A DNA stretch of 64,000 nt from Paragonimus westermani (Eukaryota; Platyhelminthes; Trematoda; Plagiorchiida; Troglotrematidae), in assembly GCA_008508345.1 (NCBI GenBank), contig QNGE01000833.1, positions 42,424 through 106,423 on the forward strand, written 5' to 3'. Numbering within the stretch: the stretch's first letter is position 1; each line of letters starts with the position of its first letter. Below, one piece after another: positions 48,701 through 59,553 of this stretch. The notes beneath the pieces were generated by a model, which saw only the letters and a list, made by a program, of their open reading frames with translations, did no database searches and was not told the DNA's origin. A program made the translations under genes and the position numbers.

Positions 48701-48970
48701 GGAGGTTACCTTGGTCTACAAACCTTGTCTCATTCAAGGCTGCTGCGTCGATGCCATTACGGCTCACTTCCATTGCGGTCAGTGCAGTTTGACGTTCTGG
48801 CCGTCCTGTGGTATTGTATCGATCCATCAGCATTTCAGGTCCCGACCGAAAACGGTTTGCCTCCCCGGTCTCGCGTCAGCCTCCGAGTTAGTGAGACTCG
48901 AGTGAGCATTGTCTGCTCTCGGATTCTTGTTGGCAGAGTCACTGAGGTAGGGGAAGGAAGAGGATTCGGC
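45789..48970 (-). pseudogene. Near full-length non-LTR retrotransposon, APE endonuclease plus RT, broken
   Basis: Domains run from high to low coordinate. About 48750-48230 is an APE-type endonuclease in broken frames, including VYKPCLIQ-strand counterparts of the SETRF region and a ...LGPYSVCSANENDGLLF segment near 48300-48370, as in the N.NG.LLL endonuclease motif. Next is DWLDDNNTAISSLI near 47950, and the linker frame 47934-47389 (181 codons; NVWRKHFVGLVNRP, RAARQLWNEKAAVKDGLPGA). The fingers motif LLFKGKGNKQCSDSYR lies at 47350-47300, then RQCGLCASRSTI, then LWTTLGKFECPGCFANLIRM and GVKQGC (47085-46920). The catalytic box reads FAGD instead of F/YADD (46753-46742). It is followed by DRELRARVAKASTAFGLLES, CLRRILGIP (about 46300) and a terminal zinc-knuckle CDVCGR...GLVGQQIAH (about 45900-45820). 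Many stops and frameshifts show it is dead. I do not assign the clade. Confidence 0.85.
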
Positions 48971-49079
48971 AGTAGCATGTTTTCGCCTATCTACCCTGCT
49001 GCAAACAACAGATAGGGCCACCGGTTTATCTCGTGAGACAACTGGTGCGTTATGCTATTTGATTTATTGGGGTTTTGGA

Positions 49080-49190
49080 TCCTGTCAGGACGTCCTGACC
49101 AAACGGCAGAACGATTAGGACTCTCAACTAATCCTTTAGGCTCAAAAGCCTATACCGTAAGGCAGAGGATGGTACGGTTGGCGGCATCCG
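49080..49190 (-). repeat. LINE 5' leader block, related to 1-130
   Basis: Lies just upstream, in LINE orientation, of the endonuclease remnant and matches the first 130 bases of the window. It contains GTCAGGACGTCCTGAC (49083-49098), a perfect 16-base palindrome. Confidence 0.55.
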
Positions 49191-49400
49191 ATTCGGATTA
49201 GTCTGTCACAGTGGCCGAAGCCAAAGGACGCCTGCGCTTAACCAGCACCGCAGTTGGTTTGCGTTGCACCAATTGCAGTTCCACCCACACACCACATATC
49301 CAGTGTAAACCCGAAGGAATAAGACCGGGAGGTGTGCCAGTGGGCCCTTTGTGTCCAGCCGGCCAATGCTGGTTAGTCACTTGTTTGGCTAATAAGGGAA
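49191..49400 (-). other. Possible 5' leader open frame of the LINE
   Basis: Open on - (49443-49198, 81 codons) and on + (49211-49423), with somewhat raised GC. The - frame (LAKQVTNQHWPAGHKGPTGT) may be part of the LINE leader; no ORF1-type motif is visible. Confidence 0.25.
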
Positions 49401-49700
49401 GGAGACTCTTATCTCTCGGGTAGTAAACAGAGAGAGGTTGCAATGACGAGATCTAAACTAGGAAGAAAGATTTTTGATGTACACTACAAGAAGCATTGTA
49501 GTATAGGAGTTCATGTTGGTGCATCCCAGAGAAGATAGGGATGAAAAGCAAAATTCTCATCGAACTGTGAAAAGTCAGATACACCATTCATCATACAGTA
49601 CACCAACAAAGCTGAGGAAATGAATCGGTAGGAGATTGCAGACACAGGATTCTGAAAAGAGGAGGAGATTATTTGTCAATGACCAGGCTGTTGGCCGATA
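49380..49700 (-). repeat. LINE-flanking block B (5' side), related to 45430-45780
   Basis: See block A. The blocks are on both sides of the LINE in the same orientation, so this one may be the 3' end of a second LINE copy placed head-to-tail upstream. The continuation to 50160 shows no clear reverse-transcriptase signal. Confidence 0.5.
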
Positions 49701-49720
49701 CAGTCATTAACAGCAGCAGA

Positions 49721-49756
49721 ATGAATATACTGATAAGAATGAATATACTGATAAGA
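49721..49756 (+). repeat. Perfect 18-bp tandem duplication
   Basis: ATGAATATACTGATAAGA occurs twice back to back (49721-49738 and 49739-49756). Confidence 0.95.
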
Positions 49757-50609
49757 GGGTGGTACACATACACGAACACAAACTCACCAACATCGACAAC
49801 CAATAACAACTAAATTGAAATAGCTACCACAGGCTTGACAAGCATACATCTATAAAGTCAGCATAGTCACAAGACGAATACTATTATAGAGGCAGACAAG
49901 TCAAAAACATAAAACCAGAACAAACAAGGGGAAATAGCATGCGGCAACAAAACACAACACACTAGCACTATCCACAATGAGCGCATGTGCCTTTTGTCTG
50001 GCTGCTCCCGTTTGGCCAAACTGACATGGTTGAAGTTGCGAGAACCAAAGTCCTAGTTAACACAGCCTGCCTGATCAGAACAGTACCCAAACCTGTCCAC
50101 CACGTCAGGGTAGCAGAGTAGGTCAGGAATCAACTAATACCAACCGCTGAAATCACAATCTAGTGTGTTATACCAGTAAATATTATGCTCTGGAACGATG
50201 TGACCTAATGTTGAAGTCCTTCACATTTTCCCGTTAGCGCAATGTAACGTATGGAATTTTGAAGCTTACATGTTGAGGTAAAATAGCACTTTTTTAAAAC
50301 GTAACAAGTGTTTTGTTCAGCCGAACTGAGTTCTATTGGTCTCCATAAATGTTTTCGTTGTATACGCCATTCTTCTGAAAGTGCACTCGTTCGAACATTT
50401 TAAATCTTTTCAGATTTTCACTTGGATCTACCACATTCCGGAACGTTCTATTTCGTAAAATAACGGTTCTAAGTGGTAGAATAGATAGAAAATTGTGAAT
50501 GCAGCATTATTTAACACTGTACTTCTTCGTAACACTAAACGCGGCCTATCAGACAACAATTTTTCTGAAAAGGAAAGCATTTCAAATGCACGGAATCCCG
50601 TGATCGCTG
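49757..50609. other. Non-coding stretch
   Basis: Purine- and A-rich to about 49940, then mixed. The frame at 50622-50428 (-) has no motif. Confidence 0.4.
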
Positions 50610-50740
50610 TGAGCACCAACATTACAACACTTCTGAAGAAGGCAATCCTAGGTGGTTGAAACGTAGATTATTATGGCCTGTTCATAATGTTGTGTTATTC
50701 TCATTCGGTTTATCAATAACATGTTGAACACGACGCCCAA
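50610..50740 (+). repeat. Penelope-type terminal repeat, second copy of the hammerhead-like motif
   Basis: CTGAAGA (50633-50639), AGGCAATCCTAGGTGGTT, GAAAC (50658-50662), GTAGATTATTA and then TTGTGTTATTC...GGTTTATCA match 12684-12765. Stem II is poorer here than in the first copy. At about 50722-50735, GAACACGACGCCCAAA is the reverse complement of TTGGGCGTCGTGTT, which lies upstream of the motif in the first copy, so this end is rearranged or two ends are joined tail to tail. Confidence 0.5.
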
Positions 50741-52156
50741 ACTGTTCGACTCTATTCGTACTAAATTTGGTGCAGATATTTTACAGCGAGTTGGACTGTT
50801 TTACATCATAAGGACGGTCGAAATAAAGACGCACGTATGAGTAATTATGAGGTCACATCAGAACATTTCTTAGTATTTTGAGGTGCTATGGACATCCTGA
50901 AAGAAAGTATGCTTTCTAATGATACTTACATTCCACATATTGCGGTTATTAAGTAACCAACATACAACAATGGCCGATACGCTAATATATACGATCTATT
51001 CGGCCTACTAGGTAAGAAACGAAAATAGTTAGTCGTTTTATATAGTCTAATAGTTGATGTATCGCAAAAACATGATTAGGCGCCAGCTGAGTCAATGCCA
51101 GGTTAACCAGACACAAGGGTTTAAACGTGGAAAGAAGGAAAACGTTTCTGTTAGTCTATCATTCTAACAGCTTTCAAAAAAACCACTTGTAGTTTTTGTT
51201 CATATTTCCTGAATGACATTCGGGATAGCAACTACAGATCACACTGTACCGGTGTAACTCGAGTTAATTATTCAAAGTGCCTAAACCAGAGGCATCATAC
51301 TCAGTATAGTGTTAGTCTGGTTTAGTGAGCAAAGCCAAGTTGAATTATGCTCGTTTCCTAACTTTACTGAATTAACTTATGACCGGGTTCCTGTGTCTGA
51401 TGTTGATGAGCTTTCCGTCTGCCAGAACTGTATGTAAAGAATGTTCTCGACTGATCTTAAGTACTTTAGCCACCCGTACTGCAGTTTGCGCATAGCTACG
51501 TGGGGCCGGAGTTTACAAGTCTACTGCTACTTGCTAAGATGTCTAACCCTTCAAATGGTTGCAAAATCATTCTTTCTTCACAGAATCGCTTCTTCCGAAC
51601 GTTTTCCTCTTGGATGAACACTCTTATTCGATTCAGACAATTTGTCACAGTTGTGTCGAGGCATCTTTTCATATAACTGAATTGTTCCACTATTGACTGT
51701 TCTGTCGCTAATTTTTACGTACAACATCAAGTTTGCAGCGTTACGGCCATGCGGCCGGTTCCAACAGTGGGCAAAGTTTCGAACAATGACAAAGAAACCG
51801 AGACAGTTTTTTGATAAAATGACGGTTTTGATGAAGAAGATACCTACGAACTTCTGAGTTTTTGACCGTCTGTTGCTTTGTGTCTTAATCATTTGCCAAA
51901 ATGTTCACCTATCCTATCATAGAGAGGAGATGCGCAAACGAATTAACTGAAACGTGTAAGTTGAACTGATTTATTGTAGGTTAGTGTTGTTTTTCACCCT
52001 TTGGACTGATTTTAAAGGTTGAATTTGTCCAAGCTTCCACTGACTCAGACACTGTCTTGAATGTCAACTTGCTGATTTCACTACTCACTGTGAATTTATC
52101 TTACTGATCAATGATCGAACCGCTGTCACTGATATCACCCTGTTTCACTGTGCACA
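50741..52156. other. Non-coding stretch
   Basis: Two - strand frames overlap (51892-51578 and 51690-51496), with no recognised motif. CGGCCATGCGGCCG (51746-51759) is a GC-rich near-palindrome. Nothing else stands out. Confidence 0.35.
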
Positions 52157-52363
52157 GTGATGAAAGTATCAGCGGAAAGAACACCAGAACAGAACATAAT
52201 TATCAGCGCCAGACCGGCATCGAGTCGAAGTGATAATATTGGTGGTGGAATGTACACAACCTATCCTGAGCACGGCCTATCGACATCCGAACAAAAACCA
52301 ACAATTCCATTTGAACAAAGCAGATTGAACATGAAAATGGTAGATGCAAGCATTTCGTATTGA
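52157..52363 (+). CDS. Candidate terminal exon, unknown hydrophilic protein
   Basis: CACCCTGTTTCACTGTGCACAG ends at 52156 and is close to an ideal 3' splice site. The frame that follows is open for 68 codons to TGA at 52361-52363. The peptide is hydrophilic (SAERTPEQNIIISARPASSR, MYTTYPEHGLSTSEQKPTIP) and would fit a disordered C-terminal tail. No AATAAA lies close by, and no partner exon was found. The Penelope remnant begins about 100 nt downstream on the opposite strand. The family is not recognised. Confidence 0.35.
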   Translation: MMKVSAERTPEQNIIISARPASSRSDNIGGGMYTTYPEHGLSTSEQKPTIPFEQSRLNMKMVDASISY

Positions 52364-52459
52364 CTCATCAGTACCAAACTTACAATAACATGGGTGGGAT
52401 TTTTTAAAAACCAATCGATTTGAGGGGTGGATAATCAATAATCGAGTTAGGATAAGACA

Positions 52460-53130
52460 TTAAGTCCAGGGAAGGGTCAGGTTCACGAAAAGTTGTTTCT
52501 GAACACAGAGAGCTGGTTTGAGTCGATTCATTGCAACTGCTCCAGCAAACCGTAAGAATCTCAGGTTAGAATGACGCAACAGGATTCTGAATGCACAAGA
52601 TGGATCGATAGCGTGACCGGTGGTCAGGACGTGTCTAGCGACTGAGGAAACTGGCTGTTTATGCGTTTCAGAAACATTGCCATTCTCCAGTAACACGGAC
52701 TTCTGTACCCATTTAGGTAAATGTTCCTTCATTCTGGAGCTCAAGCATCTCTCGGTTCTGCCTATGTAACTTTCTCCGCAGCTACATACAAATTGGTAAA
52801 CACAATGTGAAGTGACGCCGATAGACTGATCTTTGACTGAAGGCACTGGCAGCTTCTTAGTCCGAGTGAGTACACGGAGTTCAGCTGCACTGAACGTTCG
52901 TTTAATTGAATTTCTTAATCACTGTGCTGTTTGCTGCATGGCATAATCACCCTTAAAAGGTGGTACTTTTTGTCTACTGTGTCTATCTATGAACCTTCTG
53001 GGGGTAACCACTTGATTGTACCACAGACGTAATCAGGTGTACTTCCTCCGCGAGGCTGTCGAACGTACAGATTCGTCTTGCTCGTGTGAACAGAGTATTT
53101 ACTAGTGCTCGTTTGTGTCACTCACGGAAT
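52460..53130 (-). pseudogene. Penelope-like element, 3' part: RT C-terminus and GIY-YIG endonuclease
   Basis: On the - strand from 53130: HKRALVNTLFTRARRICTFD and LITSVVQSSGYPQK, the usual region between the reverse transcriptase and the endonuclease. A frameshift near 52990 moves to RFIDRHSRQKVPPFKGDYAM, and a TGA (52921-52919) interrupts it. Then comes RTFSAAELRVLTRTKKLPVP and the GIY-YIG core, VYQFVCSCGESYIGRTERCL (about 52801-52740), with Tyr in VYQF, YIG and the following Arg in place. CVQKQLFVNLTLPW closes the protein before a TAA near 52460, as in other fluke elements. The product would nick DNA and prime reverse transcription in the nucleus. The upstream polymerase motifs are not found beyond 53130, so the copy is 5'-truncated. 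Confidence 0.9.
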
Positions 53131-53559
53131 CGCAAATCACACAGCATCTACTGTCACGTTCATTAATAAAATGTGTTCGAGGTAGGCGTCAGAATTTCTG
53201 TGAAGATCCCAAAACCGCCTCTTATAGGAAACCAGGCTGACTGTGCCTTCTGGCATCGTGATGAGCGCAGCTACACGTTAACCCCTGGCACCACTGATTC
53301 AGCCTGTGTGGCTCAGCATTTAGCTCCGTCGTTCGCTGGGGCTAGTCAAGTCTGAAGGTAGAGCCTGGTTTCATTCAAATAAGTTCATCATTGTCACAAT
53401 CATCTCATCACAAACCAACATCAGTGTGTGGCAACCCCTCTCACCAAGTCTCCCACATGGTCTACTCCCACCCTTTCGTAGTCTGCCAATCTCAGTTTTG
53501 ATATCGCTGCCCCTACAAACATCTTTGTATTAGCGTGGTGCGGCATAGAATAGCGTGTG
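53131..53559. other. Non-coding stretch
   Basis: May include unrecognisable remains of the Penelope polymerase on -. The frame at 53173-53355 (+) shows no motif. Confidence 0.35.
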
Positions 53560-53975
53560 ACGTGTGGTGTATAAGCCCATGTGACGCCGCTCCGTGCAGC
53601 CGGTTATCTGCTACCTAATTGGATGGCGCGGTTGGCTATCTAGCCAATAAGATCCACGCTAACAGCCGCGCCGTGATAAGCCACTCAATCGAAGGCCGAT
53701 GCCGTGTCCCTTTGTTGTGTCCGTGTTCGTATGTGCATGTTCGGGTGTGGACACGCGCGGACGCATGATCTGCGCTATAGCCGGATAACAGTAACGCACA
53801 GAGGTGGTGTCATGCGAACAACTTCGGTCAAATTTGCCGTGTGCAATATAGCTGGCACGGACCACACGACGTCACATACGCTTTTAATTCCGCTGCGTGA
53901 ACAAGTGCGCCAACGGACAGATCACGTTCTTCAGTCATAGGTTGCAGCGTTAGTTGTGTGAGTAAAGCGAAAGTG
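53560..53975 (+). promoter_or_regulatory. CpG-rich putative promoter / 5' UTR
   Basis: The segment is clearly richer in G+C and CpG than its surroundings and precedes the zinc-finger exon on +. It carries ATTGG (53618-53622) and CCAAT (53644-53648), which are oppositely oriented CCAAT boxes 21 bases apart, and several GTGACG-type words. No convincing TATA box is seen. In AT-rich flatworm DNA such an island is a reasonable promoter candidate, but this is inference. Confidence 0.35.
53625..53672 (+). other. Nested hairpin in the CpG-rich segment
   Basis: GGCGCGG (53625-53631) pairs with CCGCGCC (53666-53672). Immediately inside the left arm is TTGGCTATCTAGCCAA (53632-53647), a perfect palindrome. 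At 48 nt it is too short for a tRNA. Confidence 0.7.
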
Positions 53976-54296
53976 ATGGAACTTGGTCAATATCCTGTGG
54001 TAGCGATGCCAGACTCGGGAACAATAATTGACAGAGCAGGCACATCAGCCCTTAGAAAACCATCTCCTATTGCGAAACATGCCATGACCACCTATGCTTC
54101 ATGTGGAATTGTCCATGTGCTTCGATGTGCCGAGTGCGGTTTTGAGAGTATCGTGCGAGACCGATTTGACACACACAGCCCCTGTTCTCGTAACATCGAA
54201 TCCTACCTACTATACACGTGTTCACGTTGTGGTGGCAGTTCTACATCGCAAACACTAATGAATGAACACGCAGAATTTTGTCATCCGGACCTATCG
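53976..54296 (+). CDS. First coding exon of a two-finger zinc protein (candidate)
   Basis: ATG at 53976 has G at -3 and G at +4, a fair initiation context. The frame stays open through two zinc-binding modules: C-A-E-C with x12-H-x3-C (LRCAECGFESIVRDRFDTH), and C-S-R-C with x12-H-x4-C-H (YTCSRCGGSSTSQTLMNEH). Both are close to C2H2/C2HC fingers. Immediately after the second finger the DNA reads TATCGGTAAGTCA, a canonical 5' splice site with GTAAGT at about 54297, so this looks like an exon rather than a chance frame. The upstream CpG-rich segment would supply the promoter. It would be a nuclear nucleic-acid-binding protein if real. Downstream exons are not identified. The earlier N-terminal codons before 53976 (from 53958) are also open, so an upstream exon is possible. 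Confidence 0.48.
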
Positions 54297-57200
54297 GTAA
54301 GTCATCTGGTGGTTTTGTTCATGGCCGTGTGTTTTGGGTAGATAGCTTGGTTTTGTCAACTCTGTTGCATCCTTTTATCACGCTGTTAGAGGTAGAAGAA
54401 CAGTTTCTTATTGATAAACAGATTGAGGAAGTTTCCCAGTTTCCACTACATACTCTTCTCTTCTACTGTTTCATGTCTAATTTGAGAATGTGCATTTGGG
54501 AAACAGTATTTGTGTACAGTACTATGTGGTAATACTTTTCTTCAATAAACGATTGATTTTACCATTCAGATGAACCGAAAAAAACCTGTGTATTGCGTGT
54601 CCAGCTCTTGTGTGATTGGGCTTGTTGATCAATATTTCTAAAAATTGGTGATGTGGGGGGACAAATGAGGTTTTAATTGGAATTTGAACGCAGAGATGGT
54701 GATGATGATAAGGTACACTTCAGATTTCGGAAAGTAGAAAACCCAGCTTTCTGATGGATGATCTCCAGCTGATATGATCACCCCAGACGCATCCATCACA
54801 TCACGCCAGAATATGTTATCTAATTTTTTTAATTGCTACTTTTCTAATCCTATTGTTCAGGTTGTGCATGTTGTGTGCGGGAGGCGTGAATCTTCAGTTT
54901 GAGAAAACAGGTAGATGATAAGCGGAAAAAATGTTTAGGAACCGCCTAAGTTGAAGAGGAGAGACCGCCTCATGTTAACAATTTAGCTTGGGCACGGTTC
55001 CCTGGGTTGAAATATCATTCGTGTAATAATCTTATAGTTCTGCTTCCCAAATTCTATGGTAGCTTGTCTCGTAGATATGTTGACCTCAGTGGGCAGTCAA
55101 AACTTTAAACCGTTCACTTTTATGTCCCAAATCAAATTTTCCTTCTCCTTCGTCAGTGGTGTGTGAGAGACTTGGTTTGTGCTTAGCGGATGGATAACAA
55201 TCATTTCCATTCCTTCGAAGAATAGCAGCCATCATCATAATCTACAGACTCTGTCAATAAATCAGTGAGGAAAAAAGCGAAGAGCAAGCCCACTTTAGGT
55301 ATGTCAACTTCATGTCAATCACATCACACTGCACACACAAAAATGTTTTGCGAGACATTCGGGTGATCCTCAATACAATAGGAATATCTAAACATTTAGA
55401 GATTACGGAATTAGTTACTGCATCACTGTGGCACTGACGGTTGGTCATCGTCAAGACCTGTAGAAGAAAACATCGAAAACCTGGTATCCTGTCAAATTTT
55501 GCTGCTTGATGAATTTTGCTTGTACATCCAAAGAATTAAGTCATTAATATCTATGTCGAAAAGACAGTACCAATGATCAGCTTAAGGCTTTGAACAGTTG
55601 TCTTGTGTTCCGTTTTCTGTTATCTGATCGTTCTTGTTAAGCGTTAGTCTAAGCATCACTTTCACAATACAGTTTGCGTCTTGGTAAAAATTATGATATG
55701 ACAAGGCACTAAGCTTCACTCATATGCATAGATATAGACGGCTATCCCGTGCAAATTGATTGGTGAATTACTTGGTATCAGGTCTTGTGAATTTTTACGG
55801 ATTGTATAACATTTGTGTACGAAGAAACGCGAGCCTGGTGACCCATTGGAGACTAGGCAGGCTATATTTATATCGCTAAGATGAGAAACTGTCTTAAAGA
55901 CGCTGCGAGCACCGAACTAACTAAACGCTACTGGCCAACACATAGGTCCTCTCAGGCTTAGAAACATTGACTGAAACTTATACTTTTGATCTCGTCGGCA
56001 TGCCATTTAGTATTGCATAGGTGTAGATATGTCTTACCGTTTTTCATATTCACGAAATGTCAAACTGAGGATAAAATCTGTCTTAGTGAAGTGCACATCG
56101 TACCACCACAGTCTACGTTATTTTGCTAAACGTAATCACCCGATTTTTAGCAATGAACAGTGTTTCAAATTTAAAGTGATTTGATGAGTTCAGTGTGAAA
56201 GGCTTGAAAATAACACAAATGATGATACCTACATAACTGAGTTTGTCCAACTGGATCCAGACTGTAAACCCGAATGTGGTAACGAGAGCCTATTCCGGTC
56301 CAATCAATTTGATTTCAACACTGAGGGCACAACAATCATTTGTCGACTTATTTTTCCTCTTGGCTATTAAACAGAACATTCAGATTACCGGACTAAACAT
56401 TATTTGTGTATGTGGTATCTAACAGATTTTTAGTAGAGCTAGTTTTCAAATGAAAAACACTTCTATTTTAAGCCAGTTGTTTTAGTATTATGCACACCAG
56501 TACGAGAAAGATTGTCCGGCCGAATAAAATTCACAAAGCGTACAGCACCGCTGTGCGCATCGCCAGTGTTGCACGCACACATTCGTATGGCTGACTTATC
56601 TCTATACTTCCTACCTGTTTTTGATATAGATTCACAAGTATTTCCGGTCGTCGTTGTGTGGTTCTTATCGTCTGGGCTTTCAGGATTGCCATTACTTCCA
56701 TTTCGTTATTAATAAACCCCGGTCTATATCATACTACTCATGGACGAAGATGAGTAGTTTTTTCGCAGTATTCCTCCCCTTTTTGAGGTGCTTTGATAAG
56801 TTGTAAATTAATGACAGATCTCTCCGAACAGATGCAATATTTACTGCCAGGTCCGTAGTTCTGTGTAGGTTCACTCCTCAGACACACTACGCTGCTTCCG
56901 TCTACTAACGTACGACTCTTTATTCCTAAGAACAGCTGTTGATTTTGATCCGTTCTAAATACGTACGAGAATCTTGATGTCGTTTGTTCAATTTACATTT
57001 GGAGTACAATTAAAACTAAAACTAGACGAAGTACAGCTGCATGTAAAATACAGTAACTTACCTGAGTGATGTTAAATCATGTGACATTTAAGATAAGTAA
57101 GACTCGTCCGGGTATAGGCACAACTTTCGTGTTAGGTGTTTCAGATGGTAGTGATTAGATATGCTTTGCATAGAAACTACTTAAACGCGTAAGTGATATG

Positions 57201-58290
57201 TGTGAGACACTGGTCTTCATGAACTGGAAAACACGATCATTCGTTCAAACGATGTATATTTTCTTTAAGTTTCGATAGGTAGCATGTTGATCAGAAACAC
57301 AGCAACCTGAAGCTCTTTGGTAGCCCACCACCAACCCGCTACTCAATTCTCAGAACAGTTCTTATTTATCTGAATATGCGTCCCAATAGACATCACATGT
57401 ATAATAATTTCTTCTGATCAACATATATCGATCTATTTTTAGATGTCCTCTTTTCCTGAATACATAGTGCAGGTTTATTAACCACTAGTTTGTGCTACTC
57501 CGCTCCCAGACAAATGTTGACCAACTCGGTCCAACAAACATAGTTCCCAATTCAAACCACAGTGTTAACACAACAGAAATTGACACCTCTGTATTTGACT
57601 GTACCGACCAACTCGATACCGTCCCATCGTTACAGAGGCTTGTTTTCCCATCAGTAAACTGTGTGTGAATCGTTCGGGTCTCGAAACTCCTGTGTACCGA
57701 CTGATGATGTGCCTACTCCACACACAACGAGTAAAGTTTTATTTTGGTTGGAAATATGCGTATGTTTTATTTCTGAAGGAATAATTGCGTTCTTTGCTTA
57801 AAATCATTTCCTTTGCCTATGCACTGTAGCAAATTTTGACGGAACCAATGACCAGATAGTTACACATAACAGTCACCGTTCGGTAATGTATTGTGTGCAT
57901 TCTCGGATTAGGAATAAATAGACGTACACATGACTGAAATCGGACAATTTACACTGAGCATTGATCAACGGATTCCTAGTGGAACAGGCAACTTAGAAAC
58001 TAGTTCAAATATGACTGTTATCGGGGACAATGCATCTTACCGATCAAGCTGTGAATCAATTGCAGTTCAGTTGAAGCCAGTTCTCAGTCAAACATAAGTT
58101 TTGACTGACTCTAATCAAACCTATTAGGGAGACGGACGGTACTGGGTCCTGACACCCAGGTTCTTTAACCGATTTCGGCTGTACCAAAATTGAAATCTGA
58201 ACTTGCGTACTATACCATACTAGTGTTCACTTCTGCTAAACCGATTAGAACATTCAATCTTGCTGAAGAGTAGTGGGAGACTTTGTTGGT
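54297..58290. other. Long non-coding stretch, possibly intron of the zinc-finger gene
   Basis: No frame with a motif; the longest are 54278-54532, 55454-55254 (-) and 56512-56712. No repeat of the families described here is seen. If the exon at 53976 is real, this is its first intron at least in part. Confidence 0.35.
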
Positions 58291-58299
58291 TTAGGTTGA

Positions 58300-58560
58300 A
58301 TATCACTTCGAAGCATTACTGACAAGCGAACGTGGTCGAGTGTTTGTATATGGTAATTCGGTCGTGTCTAATGTGACTTCAGTAGCGCAGTGGTGCCTAA
58401 GGAATACGTGGTCGAAGTTCAAATCCTCGCCATGCTAATGATATACACCACTAATCAGCTCTAACATTAGTGAAACTCAAGTCCAGTGGTACTGGTCAAA
58501 ATATTTACGGGAATAGGAAAGCCGCGGATGACCTTGAGTGATTTTTTACCTTCCATTAAC
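58300..58560 (+). repeat. Ribozyme-SINE copy with good pol III boxes
   Basis: The 5' block GACAAGCGAACGTGGTCGAG (58321-58340) is followed by box A TAGCGCAGTGG (58383-58393, perfect) and box B AGTTCAAATCC (58415-58425). Then come ATATACACCACTA and a deleted ribozyme core (AATCA where CTGACGA belongs), GCTCT-AACA-TTAGT, an intact GAAAC, and CTCAAGTC. This copy shows the tRNA-derived head best but its ribozyme is dead. The tail runs to about 58560. Confidence 0.75.
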
Positions 58561-59553
58561 TACTGTTTGTTCTAAATTAGCAAAGTTTTTCTGAGTACCC
58601 GAATGACCGGAATAAGACAGTGTGAATTGAATAGTAGAGAATGTTTCCGTTGTTCACTTTCTATCCTGCACAAGTGACAGAGTCTTTAGTTTGTTCAGTT
58701 AAACGTAACTGACAACCACAAGCCTATCAGATACTGACAACGAACACTATTTTTTTTGGGGGGGGAGGGGGAGGGAACCCCACATCAAAATTCATTGCGG
58801 TCTGAAACAGAATTCGGTGTTGTCCACAAACAGCAGTTACCTCTAATCTTCTAACACTGATATTGGTTGAATACCATTTTCACGTGGGCGGAATTGTAGC
58901 ATTCGGACGGATTTTTTCCACCAGTCCACTCCCAAGAAATTTGTGGAGTTCTCAATGTATTTCCAGCTATGCTACATTGTCTACACAGAATTTCTATGCA
59001 TTTTAGACATACTTGTCCGTTACGGAGTTTGGATTGAGCAGATAGTCTTCCAAATAATATACCTTACCAGAAACATTTTACATGGTGTACCATAATACCA
59101 TTTGATTCGTTTGCTAGCCTCATAAGTAGACAGTTGGTGATTGGTTATTGTTGCACATTAGCGCTCATCATCTGGTCAGGCATCTCCTTCACTGTGAGGC
59201 TTGCTCGTTTCGAAATGGAAGGTGTGATACGTAGATTATGTGCTAGAAGCATCTAGCTCTGTGTCTGTTGGCAAATTGTTTGCACCGTCTATACCATGAT
59301 ATTTGAGCCCATGTGGACTCATCGTAATCAACTACACTGTTATCAAGAGTAGCGGAATGGTCCAAACTGGGTGAGACCAGAGAATTACTACAGAACCTAG
59401 GTGTATACTTACAATTCCCCTTCCATGATGAAAGTGCATGTTGTCCGCTTCGAACCGGAGGCCATAGTGCACTTGTTTTGGTTTTACGATCCCCAGTTTC
59501 ATTGTGCACATACACCCACACTCATTCATGTGGTGGTACTTTGCTGAACTTAC
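58561..59553. other. Non-coding stretch with a T/G tract
   Basis: A T8 run is followed by G8-A-G5-A-G3 at 58750-58775. A - strand frame at 59521-59243 is protein-like (RSGQHALSSWKGNCKYTPRF) and has GTAAGTAT inside it at about 59411. It may be linked to the exon candidate just upstream on that strand. Confidence 0.35.

Noticed and set aside
45430..49700. LTR retrotransposon because of the two flanking blocks
   Set aside because: The internal proteins are APE endonuclease and non-LTR reverse transcriptase, with no integrase, protease or primer-binding site, so the blocks are not LTRs.
53625..53672. tRNA or snRNA suggested by a 7-bp GC acceptor-like stem
   Set aside because: Only 48 nt in total with no room for D, anticodon and T arms, and no box B.
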